From: Caryophanales bacterium UBA5732
GTDB taxonomy: Bacteria; Bacillota_I; Bacilli_A; Izemoplasmatales; Hujiaoplasmataceae
Direction of reading: 5' to 3'
Assembly (NCBI GenBank): GCA_002419445.1
Contig: DIGC01000109.1
Span: forward strand, 1 to 34,629
DNA: 34,629 bases
Positions 8,863-16,528 of this stretch are shown here, piece after piece. Each line of letters opens with the position of its first letter. The stretch's first letter is position 1. A model generated the notes under the pieces. The model had not been told where the DNA came from, ran no database searches, and saw only the letters and a list, made by a program, of their open reading frames with translations. Both the position numbers and the translations under genes were made by a program.

Positions 8863-9067
8863 ATTCAGAAACAATCTTTTCTACTTGATATTTTGTTCCC
8901 GCTAAAGCTTCTAGAATTACTTTATTTGATACATACCCGTCATATGTTACTGTACAATTTTCTGTAGATACGTTAACATTTGAGATGCCGTATATTTTTT
9001 CGAATAACCCCTGAAGCTCTTTGGCACAGCCTTTGCAGCAAATACCTTTTATATAAACTTTCTTCAT
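8861..9067 (-). CDS. Heavy-metal-associated (HMA) domain protein, CopZ-like
   Basis: The small protein (68 residues from the ATG; a GTG one codon upstream is possible) is a single HMA fold with beta-alpha-beta-beta-alpha-beta pattern. The metal-binding loop is GICCKGCAKEL, where C-K-G-C forms the CxxC pair, with an extra cysteine immediately before it. Such proteins carry Cu(I) or similar soft metals to P-type ATPases or sensors. Here it is a single-gene unit with no metal ATPase next to it, so the partner is unknown. The start is supported by AGGAG about 9 bases upstream. A perfect promoter with an overlapping palindrome suggests metal-controlled repression. Confidence 0.85.
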   Translation of the reverse strand: MKKVYIKGICCKGCAKELQGLFEKIYGISNVNVSTENCTVTYDGYVSNKVILEALAGTKYQVEKIVSE

Positions 9068-9091
9068 CACACATCTCTCCTATCTAGTAAT

Positions 9092-9121
9092 AATTATAAT
9101 ACTATTATAATTCTCTGTCAA
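9092..9121 (-). promoter_or_regulatory. Perfect-consensus promoter with overlapping palindrome (HMA gene)
   Basis: On the minus strand TTGACA (9116-9121) and TATAAT (9093-9098) are exactly 17 bases apart, so both boxes match consensus fully. Positions 9092-9112 form a perfect 10-1-10 inverted repeat (AATTATAATA, central base, TATTATAATT) covering the -10 box and most of the spacer. A full-strength promoter masked by a symmetric site is the usual layout for a repressor-controlled gene. The repressor is not encoded nearby. Confidence 0.7.
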
Positions 9122-9154
9122 CGAAGTATCACTGTAATATAGCTTTTGGTTTTC

Positions 9155-9180
9155 AAAAAAAAATACCAGCATTAGCTGAT
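9155..9180 (-). terminator. Terminator after tRNA-Tyr
   Basis: On the minus strand a 6-bp stem ATCAGC/GCTGGT (one G-T pair, loop TAAT) is followed by A and nine T residues. It lies just past the 3' end of tRNA-Tyr. Confidence 0.8.
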
Positions 9181-9186
9181 AATGAA

Positions 9187-9271
9187 TGGTGGAGGGGGAC
9201 GGTTTCGAACCGCCGAACCCGATGGGAGCAGATTTACAGTCTGCCGCGTTTAGCCTCTTCGCTACCCCTCC
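9187..9271 (-). tRNA. trnY: tRNA-Tyr (anticodon GTA)
   Basis: The reverse strand has a 7-bp acceptor stem GGAGGGG/CCCCTCC, a long variable arm as in bacterial tRNA-Tyr, T-loop GGTTCGAAACC, and encoded CCA at 9187-9189. The anticodon GTA lies at 9235-9237 in the loop CTGTAAA. The length of 85 bases fits a class II tRNA. Confidence 0.96.
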
Positions 9272-9292
9272 GTTTTATTTTTTCGCTATTAC

Positions 9293-9321
9293 ATTATAAC
9301 AAAACAATTTTTAAAAAGCAA
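9293..9321 (-). promoter_or_regulatory. Probable promoter of tRNA-Tyr
   Basis: On the minus strand TATAAT (9293-9298) has TTGCTT (9316-9321) 17 bases upstream. The -35 box matches in only 3 of 6 positions, but the -10 is perfect and about 22 bases from the mature tRNA 5' end. Confidence 0.55.
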
Positions 9322-9400
9322 CTATATTTTTCCTAAAAACGATACCTATGTTGTATTGTCTTTTTAAATTATTCAAACCTTACAAAAAATCCATCTTTTA

Positions 9401-9409
9401 TGTTATAAT
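9401..9409 (+). promoter_or_regulatory. Extended -10 promoter of mgsA
   Basis: TGTTATAAT is a perfect extended -10 box. No good -35 box is visible at 17 bases (TACAAA at 9381-9386). The mgsA ATG follows about 32 bases downstream behind an AAGGAGA ribosome site. Confidence 0.6.
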
Positions 9410-9441
9410 CAAAATGATATTTTAAAATAAGGAGACTTAAT

Positions 9442-9804
9442 ATGATTATCGCTTTAATCGCTCATGATAAAATGAAACCTGAAATGCTTGATTTTGCAAA
9501 AAAATATAAAAATACTTTAAAAAAGCATACTCTCGTAGCTACAGGAACAACCGGGCACAAGATTATTGAAGCAACAGGACTAAACATTAAATGTTTTCGT
9601 TCGGGTCCTCTTGGCGGAGATCAAGAAATTGGCGCTGAAGTCGCTAATGGAAAGATTGACTTAATCTTCTTTTTTCGGGATCCTTTGACAGCTCAACCTC
9701 ATGAACCGGATGTATCAGCTTTATTAAGGTTATCAGATGTATATAAAATTCCACTTGCCACTAATATTTCTACTGCAGAATTAATGGTTCACTCACTAGA
9801 ATAA
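9442..9804 (+). CDS. mgsA: Methylglyoxal synthase
   Basis: The 120-residue enzyme converts dihydroxyacetone phosphate to methylglyoxal and phosphate in the cytoplasm, a bypass that frees phosphate when triose phosphates pile up. Hallmarks are ALIAHDKMKPEM with the conserved His at residue 8, the phosphate-binding TGTTG (34-38), the catalytic aspartate in SGPLGGDQEIG (D60), and FFFRDPLTAQPHEPD (D80, H87, D90). Length is the short form typical of low-GC Gram-positives. It is a single gene on the plus strand with its own promoter and a shared bidirectional terminator. Confidence 0.96.
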   Translation: MIIALIAHDKMKPEMLDFAKKYKNTLKKHTLVATGTTGHKIIEATGLNIKCFRSGPLGGDQEIGAEVANGKIDLIFFFRDPLTAQPHEPDVSALLRLSDVYKIPLATNISTAELMVHSLE

Positions 9805-9805
9805 A

Positions 9806-9824
9806 GGCTCTCGCTTAGAGAGCC
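9806..9824. terminator. Bidirectional terminator between mgsA and the phosphodiesterase gene
   Basis: GGCTCTC (9806-9812) pairs with GAGAGCC (9818-9824) around a 5-base loop, with T-run on the plus strand and A-run before it, so it works for both convergent genes. The stop codon of the minus-strand gene (9815-9817) lies inside the loop. Confidence 0.88.
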
Positions 9825-10936
9825 TTTTTATTTAATATTATAAGCGGAATCATCATTTCATCTTTTAGCAAGCCTGCGTGTGTTGCCTTGTGAACATGTT
9901 TAGCGTTTTGTAAACGGAAACTATATTTGTCGATTGCTATAGCAAAGTAATTTCCTAAAAAGCCTTTTGTTCTAGGGCTTATTTCCCCTTTTCCAAACAA
10001 ATTCATTTGTAGAACTTCATCGCTTTTGTACAAAATGAATTTATCTTTAAAGTGTTTGTTGAATGTTTTTTCAAATTCATCAAGACTTTCTTCCTTAACA
10101 TAAAAGGCAGTAGCTCTAGCTTCAATTGCCGGTTGATGTTCGAACATTGAAGTCAATTCTTCATACTCCCAAAGATTAATTCCTTCAATATCCACTTGCC
10201 CGTGATCAGCGGTAATTATTACTAAGGTATCTTCATCCAAATTACTATATAAGTCTTGAATTGCGTTATCTATTTCTTTTATATGGTTTTGAACAACTTC
10301 TGAAGTTGTTCCATATTCGTGAAGATAAGTATCAAGTTTGTCCCAATAAGCATAAATAAAGTTTTTCTCTTGATTTTTTATAGTTTTGACAATGGTATTC
10401 ACTTGATCCTGAATGGTTTTATGCTCTTTTATTCTAAACTCTGGAAATATTTCATGGGTCTTAACGGTAGAGTTTTTTTCATTTATTAAATCATAAATGT
10501 ATTTTACTTTAACATATTTTTCAGAAATATTGTAATTGAACTTATACTCTTCATCATAATAATCTTGATTAAGAAAAAATATTACGTTTTTATCTTCTTC
10601 GTGAACGTATTGTTGCCAACCAATCCAACCAGTAACTGCTGGAGGTAATCCAGTAGTAGCCGTTGTCGTGGCCGCGACTGTCGTCGAAGGAAAAACAGTG
10701 GTCAAGTCTTCAATTTTGTTTTTCACTAAAAACTGAGTCTGGTTTAAGTGTTTGTTTAAAATTTCGCTTCCCATAGCGTCAATTAAATAAAAGATAACGT
10801 TCCGATAGTTTTTACTAAATAGTTTGTCAAGTGGTTCAAGTGATTTATATCCTAACTCGACATGATAGTTTTTAAGAATTGAAGCGGTGATGTTTAATAA
10901 CGAATGATCATAATCAGGAAACACAAGATTATTCAT
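9815..10936 (-). CDS. Alkaline phosphatase-superfamily phosphodiesterase/pyrophosphatase
   Basis: The 373-residue protein belongs to the type I phosphodiesterase/nucleotide pyrophosphatase branch of the alkaline phosphatase superfamily. Metal-site motifs appear in order: DAMG (D53), the nucleophile segment VFPSTT (81-86), YWDKLDTYLHEYG (Asp and His near 195-204), ITADHGQ (near 240), and THAGL near the C-terminus. No signal peptide is seen, so it probably acts in the cytoplasm. The true substrate (nucleotide, phosphonate or phospholipid ester) is not readable. It starts 1 base after the MATE gene and is probably co-transcribed with it. Confidence 0.85.
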   Translation of the reverse strand: MNNLVFPDYDHSLLNITASILKNYHVELGYKSLEPLDKLFSKNYRNVIFYLIDAMGSEILNKHLNQTQFLVKNKIEDLTTVFPSTTVAATTTATTGLPPAVTGWIGWQQYVHEEDKNVIFFLNQDYYDEEYKFNYNISEKYVKVKYIYDLINEKNSTVKTHEIFPEFRIKEHKTIQDQVNTIVKTIKNQEKNFIYAYWDKLDTYLHEYGTTSEVVQNHIKEIDNAIQDLYSNLDEDTLVIITADHGQVDIEGINLWEYEELTSMFEHQPAIEARATAFYVKEESLDEFEKTFNKHFKDKFILYKSDEVLQMNLFGKGEISPRTKGFLGNYFAIAIDKYSFRLQNAKHVHKATHAGLLKDEMMIPLIILNKKAL

Positions 10937-10937
10937 A

Positions 10938-12332
10938 CTAAACCGCCTTTCTTGTTTTTGGTAAAAACTTCACTTTGCTATACAAAAACGCGCCAACAAA
11001 AGCGGCTAAAACATTGCTTGCTAACATAGCGTACCAAATACCCATTGGTCCTAAATTAGTGTACTTATTAGCGAGAAGAATCATCGGCAATCTTAATACC
11101 CAAAGTCTTGTAATCGCCAAAACAAATGATTTTTTGGTTTCTCCACTACCTTGGAAGGCCGAAAGATAAACTTGGAATAAAGCCATCAAAGGCAAGCCAA
11201 TACCTATCCAGAAAACATATGTTTTTGCAAAACTAATTGTGCTTTCGTCTTTAGAGAAAAGGAGAACGATTGCTTCACTAAATGGCAACAAAATTGCGAT
11301 TCCTATCACCATCATAATAACCGAGATAATAATACCTTCTCTTACAGATTTCTTTGCTCGAGGAACATTCTCAGCCCCAACATTTTGAGCGATATAAATC
11401 GCTACTATCGAAGCCACAGCTGAAACAGGAAACATTACTAAAGAACTTATTCTATTACCAATATAAAAAGCAGCGGAGACGCTAGTTCCATAAGCGTAAA
11501 TTAAGGAATTTAAAATCACAAAACCTACCGCTTGAATAGATTGTCCAGTTGAAGCGGGAATCCCAATCTCAAATATATCTTTTATTATTAATTTATTTAA
11601 TTGTTTTATATTAAAATTAACAGTTAAACTTTTTCTAGATTTTAACAAGAAAAATACAACTATTGGCAAAATTACAACGTGTGCTAAAACTGTCGATAAA
11701 GCAGCTCCGGTAACGCCTAAGTCTAAATTCAACACCATTAGAGGTGTTAAAATGATGTTAAGCACAATTCCGATTGCACTTATAATTACCGGTGTAACTG
11801 TATCTCCAGTAGCTCTTCTAACCGCCTCAAAAGCGAAAATTAAAAATAGAATCGGTAATTCAAAACTTCTTATACGTAGATATGTTATCGCAAAAGTTAA
11901 ATCTGTACCTTCAGCACCCATGAGGCTTAAGACAGATGGTGCCAACACATATGATATAACTGTAAATAAAACTCCTAAAAATAAAGATATAAAAACCGTA
12001 TTATTCGAGTATTTCTTAGCGGTTTCGTAGTCGCCTTTTCCGACATATTGTCCGATAAGTGCGTTACCCGCAACACTCAATCCCATACCGAATGAAATAA
12101 AAATGAAAAAAATCGGCCAAGTCAAAGCAACTGCACTTTGCATGGATGTCGCTAAAGAAGCACCGGTATCAGTAACCCCATCTACCATTCCCAAAAAGAC
12201 ACCATCGACGATATCGTGAAGAGTTTTTAGAACATTAACTAAAAAAACAGGAAAACTAAGATACAAAAGACCTTTCCAAATTGGGTTTCTATATAAAATT
12301 AAATGCGACTTCTGATCAACTTTGACGTTCAT
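10938..12332 (-). CDS. MATE family efflux transporter
   Basis: The 464-residue integral membrane protein has about 12 hydrophobic segments and the repeated two-half organisation of MATE (NorM/DinF-type) exporters, which expel organic cations or drugs using Na+ or H+ gradients. Family-like segments are LYLSFPVFLVNVLKTLHDIVDG at the start, GNALIGQYVGKGDYETAKKY at about residues 89-108, and a matching second-half VAIYIAQNVGAENVPRAKK. The substrate is unknown. It is followed after 1 base by the phosphodiesterase gene. The ribosome site AAGGTG precedes the ATG. No convincing own promoter is seen; read-through from the tRNAs is possible. Confidence 0.92.
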   Translation of the reverse strand: MNVKVDQKSHLILYRNPIWKGLLYLSFPVFLVNVLKTLHDIVDGVFLGMVDGVTDTGASLATSMQSAVALTWPIFFIFISFGMGLSVAGNALIGQYVGKGDYETAKKYSNNTVFISLFLGVLFTVISYVLAPSVLSLMGAEGTDLTFAITYLRIRSFELPILFLIFAFEAVRRATGDTVTPVIISAIGIVLNIILTPLMVLNLDLGVTGAALSTVLAHVVILPIVVFFLLKSRKSLTVNFNIKQLNKLIIKDIFEIGIPASTGQSIQAVGFVILNSLIYAYGTSVSAAFYIGNRISSLVMFPVSAVASIVAIYIAQNVGAENVPRAKKSVREGIIISVIMMVIGIAILLPFSEAIVLLFSKDESTISFAKTYVFWIGIGLPLMALFQVYLSAFQGSGETKKSFVLAITRLWVLRLPMILLANKYTNLGPMGIWYAMLASNVLAAFVGAFLYSKVKFLPKTRKAV

Positions 12333-12351
12333 AATTCACCTTAAAATAAAT

Positions 12352-12379
12352 GCGGCGTACTGTATAATCAGTACGCCAC
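12352..12379 (-). terminator. Terminator after tRNA-Thr
   Basis: A strong stem of at least 9 bp (GGCGTACTG/CAGTACGCC, extended by a G-T and a G-C pair) with a 6-base loop is followed on the minus strand by ATTTATTTT. It lies between tRNA-Thr and the MATE start. Incomplete termination here could feed transcription into the MATE gene. Confidence 0.8.
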
Positions 12380-12407
12380 ATTAATGCATAAGCATAAGTT
12401 GTGTAAG

Positions 12408-12484
<77 letters not shown>

Positions 12485-12485
12485 G

Positions 12486-12561
12486 TGGTGGAGGTTGACG
12501 GGATCGAACCGCCGACCCTCTGCTTGTAAGGCAGATGCTCTCCCAGCTGAGCTAAACCTCC
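12486..12561 (-). tRNA. trnV: tRNA-Val (anticodon TAC)
   Basis: The reverse strand has a 7-bp acceptor stem GGAGGTT/AACCTCC, D-loop AGCTGGGAGAGC, anticodon loop CTTACAA with TAC at 12526-12528, T-loop GGTTCGATCCC, and encoded CCA at 12486-12488. It is the first of the Val-Thr pair. Confidence 0.96.
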
Positions 12562-12580
12562 ATATTCCACTCGCATAAAG

Positions 12581-12609
12581 ATTTTACTATTTATTAGTTT
12601 TATTGTCAA
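12581..12609 (-). promoter_or_regulatory. Promoter of the tRNA-Val/tRNA-Thr unit
   Basis: On the minus strand a perfect TTGACA (12604-12609) is followed after 17 bases by TAAAAT (12581-12586, 5 of 6). It lies about 20 bases before the tRNA-Val 5' end. Confidence 0.82.
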
Positions 12610-12655
12610 GAAAATATTTTTAAAAAAAAGAATTTTTTTGTCTAAATATTTCTTA

Positions 12656-13909
12656 TCAAAAAAACTGCCACAAATCATTAATTTTTTTGAGAAATACAGT
12701 TACCACTAACAAGTCAGCGCTACCTCCAAAACTTAGATTATTTTCAATACATAGTTGGTTCAAGCCATTTACTTGATTCATATCAAAAATATCCAAATCA
12801 ACGAAGAGTTTTTTTACCTCAAGATATGACTCAATACTTCCAGCCCTTTTTAAAAAAGATGTATCTTCAATGTTAGTAATATAAAAAACTAAGGCTCTAA
12901 TCTTGCTAATCCAAGTAAAATCTTTCAATATCGGGAGAGCTTCTTGAACGTGTTTAAATCCGTTTAGCGCTTCACCCTTAATTCCTGAAATCAAATATTT
13001 TTGGTAAGCAATGTCTCCATAACTATGTCCTCTATATTTGTATTCTTTAAAAAGAATTTCCGCAAATTTTTTGAATATTTCAAAAATGTTTTCACTTGAG
13101 AACCTAGATATTTTATAAGCTATACCCGAGACTACTAATCCTAGATTAAAAATTAAACCCTTATAAGCATTAATACCTTCAGTGGCTAAAAACATTGCTG
13201 TTTCAGCGCTTATTCCAATGTTTTTAAGTTCTATTAACAAATCATTGACATCCTTTTTTTCACAAGTTACAAAAAACATCTTGATGAAAAAAGGAATAAT
13301 TGCTGTCTTCGCTTTTATCATTAATTCATAGTTCATGTCTTTATGACTACCTGAACTATAAGGTGTTACTAACCCGAATTTAGGATCCAAAGCAAGTTCT
13401 TCCATAATACTTGAATCCAAATTATCCCATAAAATTCTTTGATAATACTTATACACCTTATCGCGAATAAATTCAATAATTTCTTCGAAAGAATGTTTAT
13501 TATTTTTAATGCAGTTTATAGCGTATTCATCGCAAAGATAACAAATTCTTCTACCGCCTCTAGAAAAACTTCCTTGTTTATCATATACATCGATATCAAT
13601 TAGTCTTCCTAATTCGTGACTATTTTCTATTTCAACCATCTCATTCTTGACGCTTTGAGAATCAACGTCATTTGTCATAATAAGAAGAAATGGACCATCA
13701 TCATTTTGACGATAGTCTATCTTCGAATTTGAAATTGTATTAGTTAAATAAGAAAAAGCATTAACTAACAAATAAGAAAGCTGATTATTTTTATCTAATC
13801 CTGGCATATTAGCTTTAACTGAGATTACAGTTTTGTAATCCAAAAGATATGTATTTATTAATTTTGCTCTTTCTTCTCTGCTATTTAAGATATTATCTTT
13901 AATATTCAT
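12656..13909 (-). CDS. citXG: CitX-CitG fusion: holo-(citrate/citramalate) lyase maturation enzyme
   Basis: The protein (417 residues from the chosen ATG) joins two maturation enzymes for the lyase acyl-carrier subunit. The CitX part (about 1-175) transfers the phosphoribosyl-dephospho-CoA group to CitD and shows GRLIDIDVYDKQG followed by SRGGRRICYLC. The CitG part (about 176-417) makes the triphosphoribosyl-dephospho-CoA precursor and shows FGLVTPYSSGSHKDMNY, GINAYKGLIFNLG, GIKGEALNGF and SFGGSADLLVVT. The frame is open for 23 more codons upstream, but those lie over the citF tail and look unlike CitX. The start at 13909 gives NILNSREERA, a typical CitX opening, and an 11-base overlap with citF. 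It is the last gene of the block, and the stop is TGA. Confidence 0.92.
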   Translation of the reverse strand: MNIKDNILNSREERAKLINTYLLDYKTVISVKANMPGLDKNNQLSYLLVNAFSYLTNTISNSKIDYRQNDDGPFLLIMTNDVDSQSVKNEMVEIENSHELGRLIDIDVYDKQGSFSRGGRRICYLCDEYAINCIKNNKHSFEEIIEFIRDKVYKYYQRILWDNLDSSIMEELALDPKFGLVTPYSSGSHKDMNYELMIKAKTAIIPFFIKMFFVTCEKKDVNDLLIELKNIGISAETAMFLATEGINAYKGLIFNLGLVVSGIAYKISRFSSENIFEIFKKFAEILFKEYKYRGHSYGDIAYQKYLISGIKGEALNGFKHVQEALPILKDFTWISKIRALVFYITNIEDTSFLKRAGSIESYLEVKKLFVDLDIFDMNQVNGLNQLCIENNLSFGGSADLLVVTVFLKKINDLWQFF

Positions 13910-15419
13910 AATTGACTTTTCTAAGACAGTCCAAGTATGTTCCATCACGATATTCGATATACCCGATGACTTTTTCATCAGATTTAATATCCTTTGGAAC
14001 TCCGGTAATTTTATGAGTCAATTCTAAAAGCTCTCCTATTTCAAAGATTGGGAAAGAACTGCCTTTTAATTTTTCTTTTAAGTCTTTTCTTAAAGGATTA
14101 ATTGCTATTCCTCTTTCAGTAATCAAAATATCAACATCTGATCCAGGTGTCGTAACGGTCATAACTTTTTCCTTGATAATAGGAATTCTCGACTTAATAA
14201 GCGGCGATATAATTATTGTTACATCAGCTCCGTAAGCAATATCTGCGTGCCCGCCACTTCCGCCAATTAAATACCCTAAAGAATCGGTAGTAACATTGAC
14301 GTTGAAGTCGAGGTCAATTTCCGTAGCTCCTAAAACAACAAAATCCAACTTGTTGCAAATCGGATTCTTTTCAAAGGGATTTCCGTATTCGCTGGCTGAC
14401 ATTGCTATATGATTTTCATTTTTAGCGAAAGACGCAACTGCTTCTAAATCAAAGCATTGAACATCATATAATTTTTTGAATAATCCATTTTCTAGCATAT
14501 CTACATAAGATTTAGTAATTCCGCCTGATGCAAAAGAACCAACAATCTTATTTTTCTTCATAATGTCTTCAACAAAACTAACAACAGCTAAAGATGTTTT
14601 ACCAGCACCTGTCTGCATCGAAAAATCATTTTTAATTAAACCTAAAAAATTCAATAAATTAGCGCATTCTTTGGCGATTTTTAAACCTATAGGATCTTTG
14701 GTGATTTCCGTAGTACCCGAAACGATTCCGCTTCTTTCTCCAATAGAGTCGATTACCAAAACATAATCAACATACTGACCGTCTAATTGATAATCTTTTA
14801 ATTCTTCAACCACGGTGTCGGTTACCAAAACAACTTTTTTTGCATATTCTAAATCACTAACAGCATATCCCAATGTTCCACAAGCGCTTTTACCAAAAGA
14901 ACCATGTCCATTACCGTTTTTATCGACTACTGGACAAGCAATAAAAGCAACATCGATTAATAAATCTCCGCTTTCAATCGCTCTTGCTCTTCCGCCATGT
15001 GTATTCATTACCAATTTTCCTCGCAAATAGCCTTCACTAATCAATTTAGCCGCCGGGCCATTAAGATAGTTTGTATGAATATCTGTGACATTCCCGTTTC
15101 TAATCAAATCTACTAAATTAGTATAGTTAGGAAATATCGAACTTGGAGCTAAGTGAATATTTTGTAAATTCCTTCTACCAATTTCATTCGTTACCATTTG
15201 AATGACTTGATCGCCGTTTCGCAAATGGTGATGAAATGAAAATGTCATTCCTGAAGTTATGTTTAAAATATCAAATACTTCCGTCAAATTATTTAAAAAA
15301 ACAGTCTTAGACTGTTTATTTTTTTTAGAAATTAATTTTCTTTCCTTGGTTAAAAAATTGTCACTAGAGACAAATGGGTCTAAGTTATCAGGAATGAATC
15401 TCCCTACTCCGTTAATCAT
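13899..15419 (-). CDS. citF: Citrate/citramalate lyase alpha subunit (acyl-ACP transferase)
   Basis: The 506-residue protein is the alpha subunit of a citrate-lyase-type complex. It swaps the acetyl group on the acyl-carrier subunit for the substrate acid. CitF hallmarks include SGMTFSFHHHLRNGD, HTNYLNGPAAKLISEG, MNTHGGRARAIESGD and GGSGGHADIAYGADVTIIISP. The length (about 510) is normal. It sits 9 bases after citE, with ribosome site AGGTG before the ATG. Because the genes before it make mesaconate from glutamate, the likely substrate is (S)-citramalate, giving acetate and pyruvate, rather than citrate. The sequence alone does not settle this. Confidence 0.93.
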   Translation of the reverse strand: MINGVGRFIPDNLDPFVSSDNFLTKERKLISKKNKQSKTVFLNNLTEVFDILNITSGMTFSFHHHLRNGDQVIQMVTNEIGRRNLQNIHLAPSSIFPNYTNLVDLIRNGNVTDIHTNYLNGPAAKLISEGYLRGKLVMNTHGGRARAIESGDLLIDVAFIACPVVDKNGNGHGSFGKSACGTLGYAVSDLEYAKKVVLVTDTVVEELKDYQLDGQYVDYVLVIDSIGERSGIVSGTTEITKDPIGLKIAKECANLLNFLGLIKNDFSMQTGAGKTSLAVVSFVEDIMKKNKIVGSFASGGITKSYVDMLENGLFKKLYDVQCFDLEAVASFAKNENHIAMSASEYGNPFEKNPICNKLDFVVLGATEIDLDFNVNVTTDSLGYLIGGSGGHADIAYGADVTIIISPLIKSRIPIIKEKVMTVTTPGSDVDILITERGIAINPLRKDLKEKLKGSSFPIFEIGELLELTHKITGVPKDIKSDEKVIGYIEYRDGTYLDCLRKVNYEY

Positions 15420-15428
15420 CTATTTCAC

Positions 15429-16277
15429 CTACAGTAACTTAAATTTTTTAGCTTTTTCAACTATTTTTTTAGCCCGATCGATTATTGGTTTATCGATCAT
15501 TTTTCCTTGAAATTGAAAAGCGCCGACATTTGGCTTAGTTTCATGAATCTCAATGATGGCTAATGCCCATTTGATTTCATCTTCACTAGGCGAAAAAACT
15601 TTGTTCACTATCTCTAATTGATTAGGGTGAATGCAAGCTTTCGCTTTCATTCCGATACTCATTGCGTATGTGCAATCCTTTAATAAACCTTCGCTACTAT
15701 TTATGTTAGTATATGGAGTGTCAATTGCGACTAAATGATTGGCGGCGGAAGTATAGATGATTTTTGATCTAGCATAAAATATTTCATCTCCACTTTCACT
15801 TCTTTTTATTTCTAAATCACTTGTCAAATCTTCTGCACCTAAAAATAAAGCCACAAGCCTTTTGTTTTGGGCAAAATCAGGAAGTTCAAGGACACCTCGA
15901 CTTGTTTCAATCAAAGCGATTAACTTAGTTTCTGGAAGATGGTTGGTCGTTTCGTAGTGATTTAGAAACCGGTCGATTCCTTCCATAGTCAATTTATCCA
16001 TCTTAGGAATTAACAAGTAGTCTACTTTACCTGTTTTTAATAATTCTATATCTTTCTCGAACCAATTACCGCCATAAGCGTTAACCCTTAAAACAACTTG
16101 CTTTGGTAATACACTTGAAGTTGTCAGATAATTTTTAACCAAATTTCTGGCATTGGTTTTTTCATTAATGCTGATGGCGTCTTCTAAGTCAAAAATAATG
16201 GCGTCTGCGGAAAAAACATCAGCGTTTTGTAACATTGACGGATTATTTCCAGGGATAAACAATAAAGATCTAAACAT
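15429..16277 (-). CDS. citE: Citrate/citramalate lyase beta subunit
   Basis: The 282-residue TIM-barrel protein of the CitE/HpcH family cleaves the acyl-ACP intermediate, releasing the oxo-acid (pyruvate if the acid is citramalate). Signature segments are RSLLFIPGNNPSML at the N-terminus, DAIIFDLEDAI with metal-binding acidic residues, VLRVNAYGG, ALIETSRGVLEL (conserved Glu) and ALFLGAEDLTSDL. Length is typical (280-300). The start overlaps the end of citD by 8 bases, which implies translational coupling and roughly equal amounts of subunits. Confidence 0.94.
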   Translation of the reverse strand: MFRSLLFIPGNNPSMLQNADVFSADAIIFDLEDAISINEKTNARNLVKNYLTTSSVLPKQVVLRVNAYGGNWFEKDIELLKTGKVDYLLIPKMDKLTMEGIDRFLNHYETTNHLPETKLIALIETSRGVLELPDFAQNKRLVALFLGAEDLTSDLEIKRSESGDEIFYARSKIIYTSAANHLVAIDTPYTNINSSEGLLKDCTYAMSIGMKAKACIHPNQLEIVNKVFSPSEDEIKWALAIIEIHETKPNVGAFQFQGKMIDKPIIDRAKKIVEKAKKFKLL

Positions 16278-16524
16278 CTTCTTTCATCCTTTCAATCGCA
16301 GTTAGTAGCCTAGATTTAATTGTATAATCTAAAGCTCCTCTATCTTCAATTTTGACTAGAACATTTTTGATTCTATTTTCAGTTAAAGTATCCTCGATAG
16401 TTTTAAGAATCTGTTCATAGAAAAAAGCCCCAACAATACTTTGGATTTCTATTTTCGTTTTTTCGCTTGTTTCAATCGTTATTAAACAATCATTGGATTC
16501 TTTGCTACCAGCGATACCTTTCAT
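16270..16524 (-). CDS. citD: Citrate/citramalate lyase gamma subunit (acyl carrier protein)
   Basis: The 84-residue protein is the acyl carrier of the lyase. The modification site AGSKESND carries S10, equivalent to the serine (Ser14 in enterobacterial CitD) that receives the phosphoribosyl-dephospho-CoA arm from CitX. The C-terminal half shows VLVKIEDRGALDYTIKSRL, matching the conserved DKGALDC.L..RLE pattern. It lies 4 bases after the methylaspartate ammonia-lyase gene with ribosome site GAGGT before ATG, and overlaps citE. Confidence 0.95.
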   Translation of the reverse strand: MKGIAGSKESNDCLITIETSEKTKIEIQSIVGAFFYEQILKTIEDTLTENRIKNVLVKIEDRGALDYTIKSRLLTAIERMKEDV

Positions 16525-16528
16525 TTTT

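Noticed and set aside
9092..9112. Classical PerR/Fur box in the HMA promoter.
   Set aside because: Half-sites are spaced by three bases rather than the 7-1-7 layout of those boxes; kept only as an unidentified palindrome.
12562..12655. Intrinsic terminator for the fermentation block just after citXG.
   Set aside because: Only AT-only pairings with irregular loops can be drawn; there is no GC-containing stem before a T-run.
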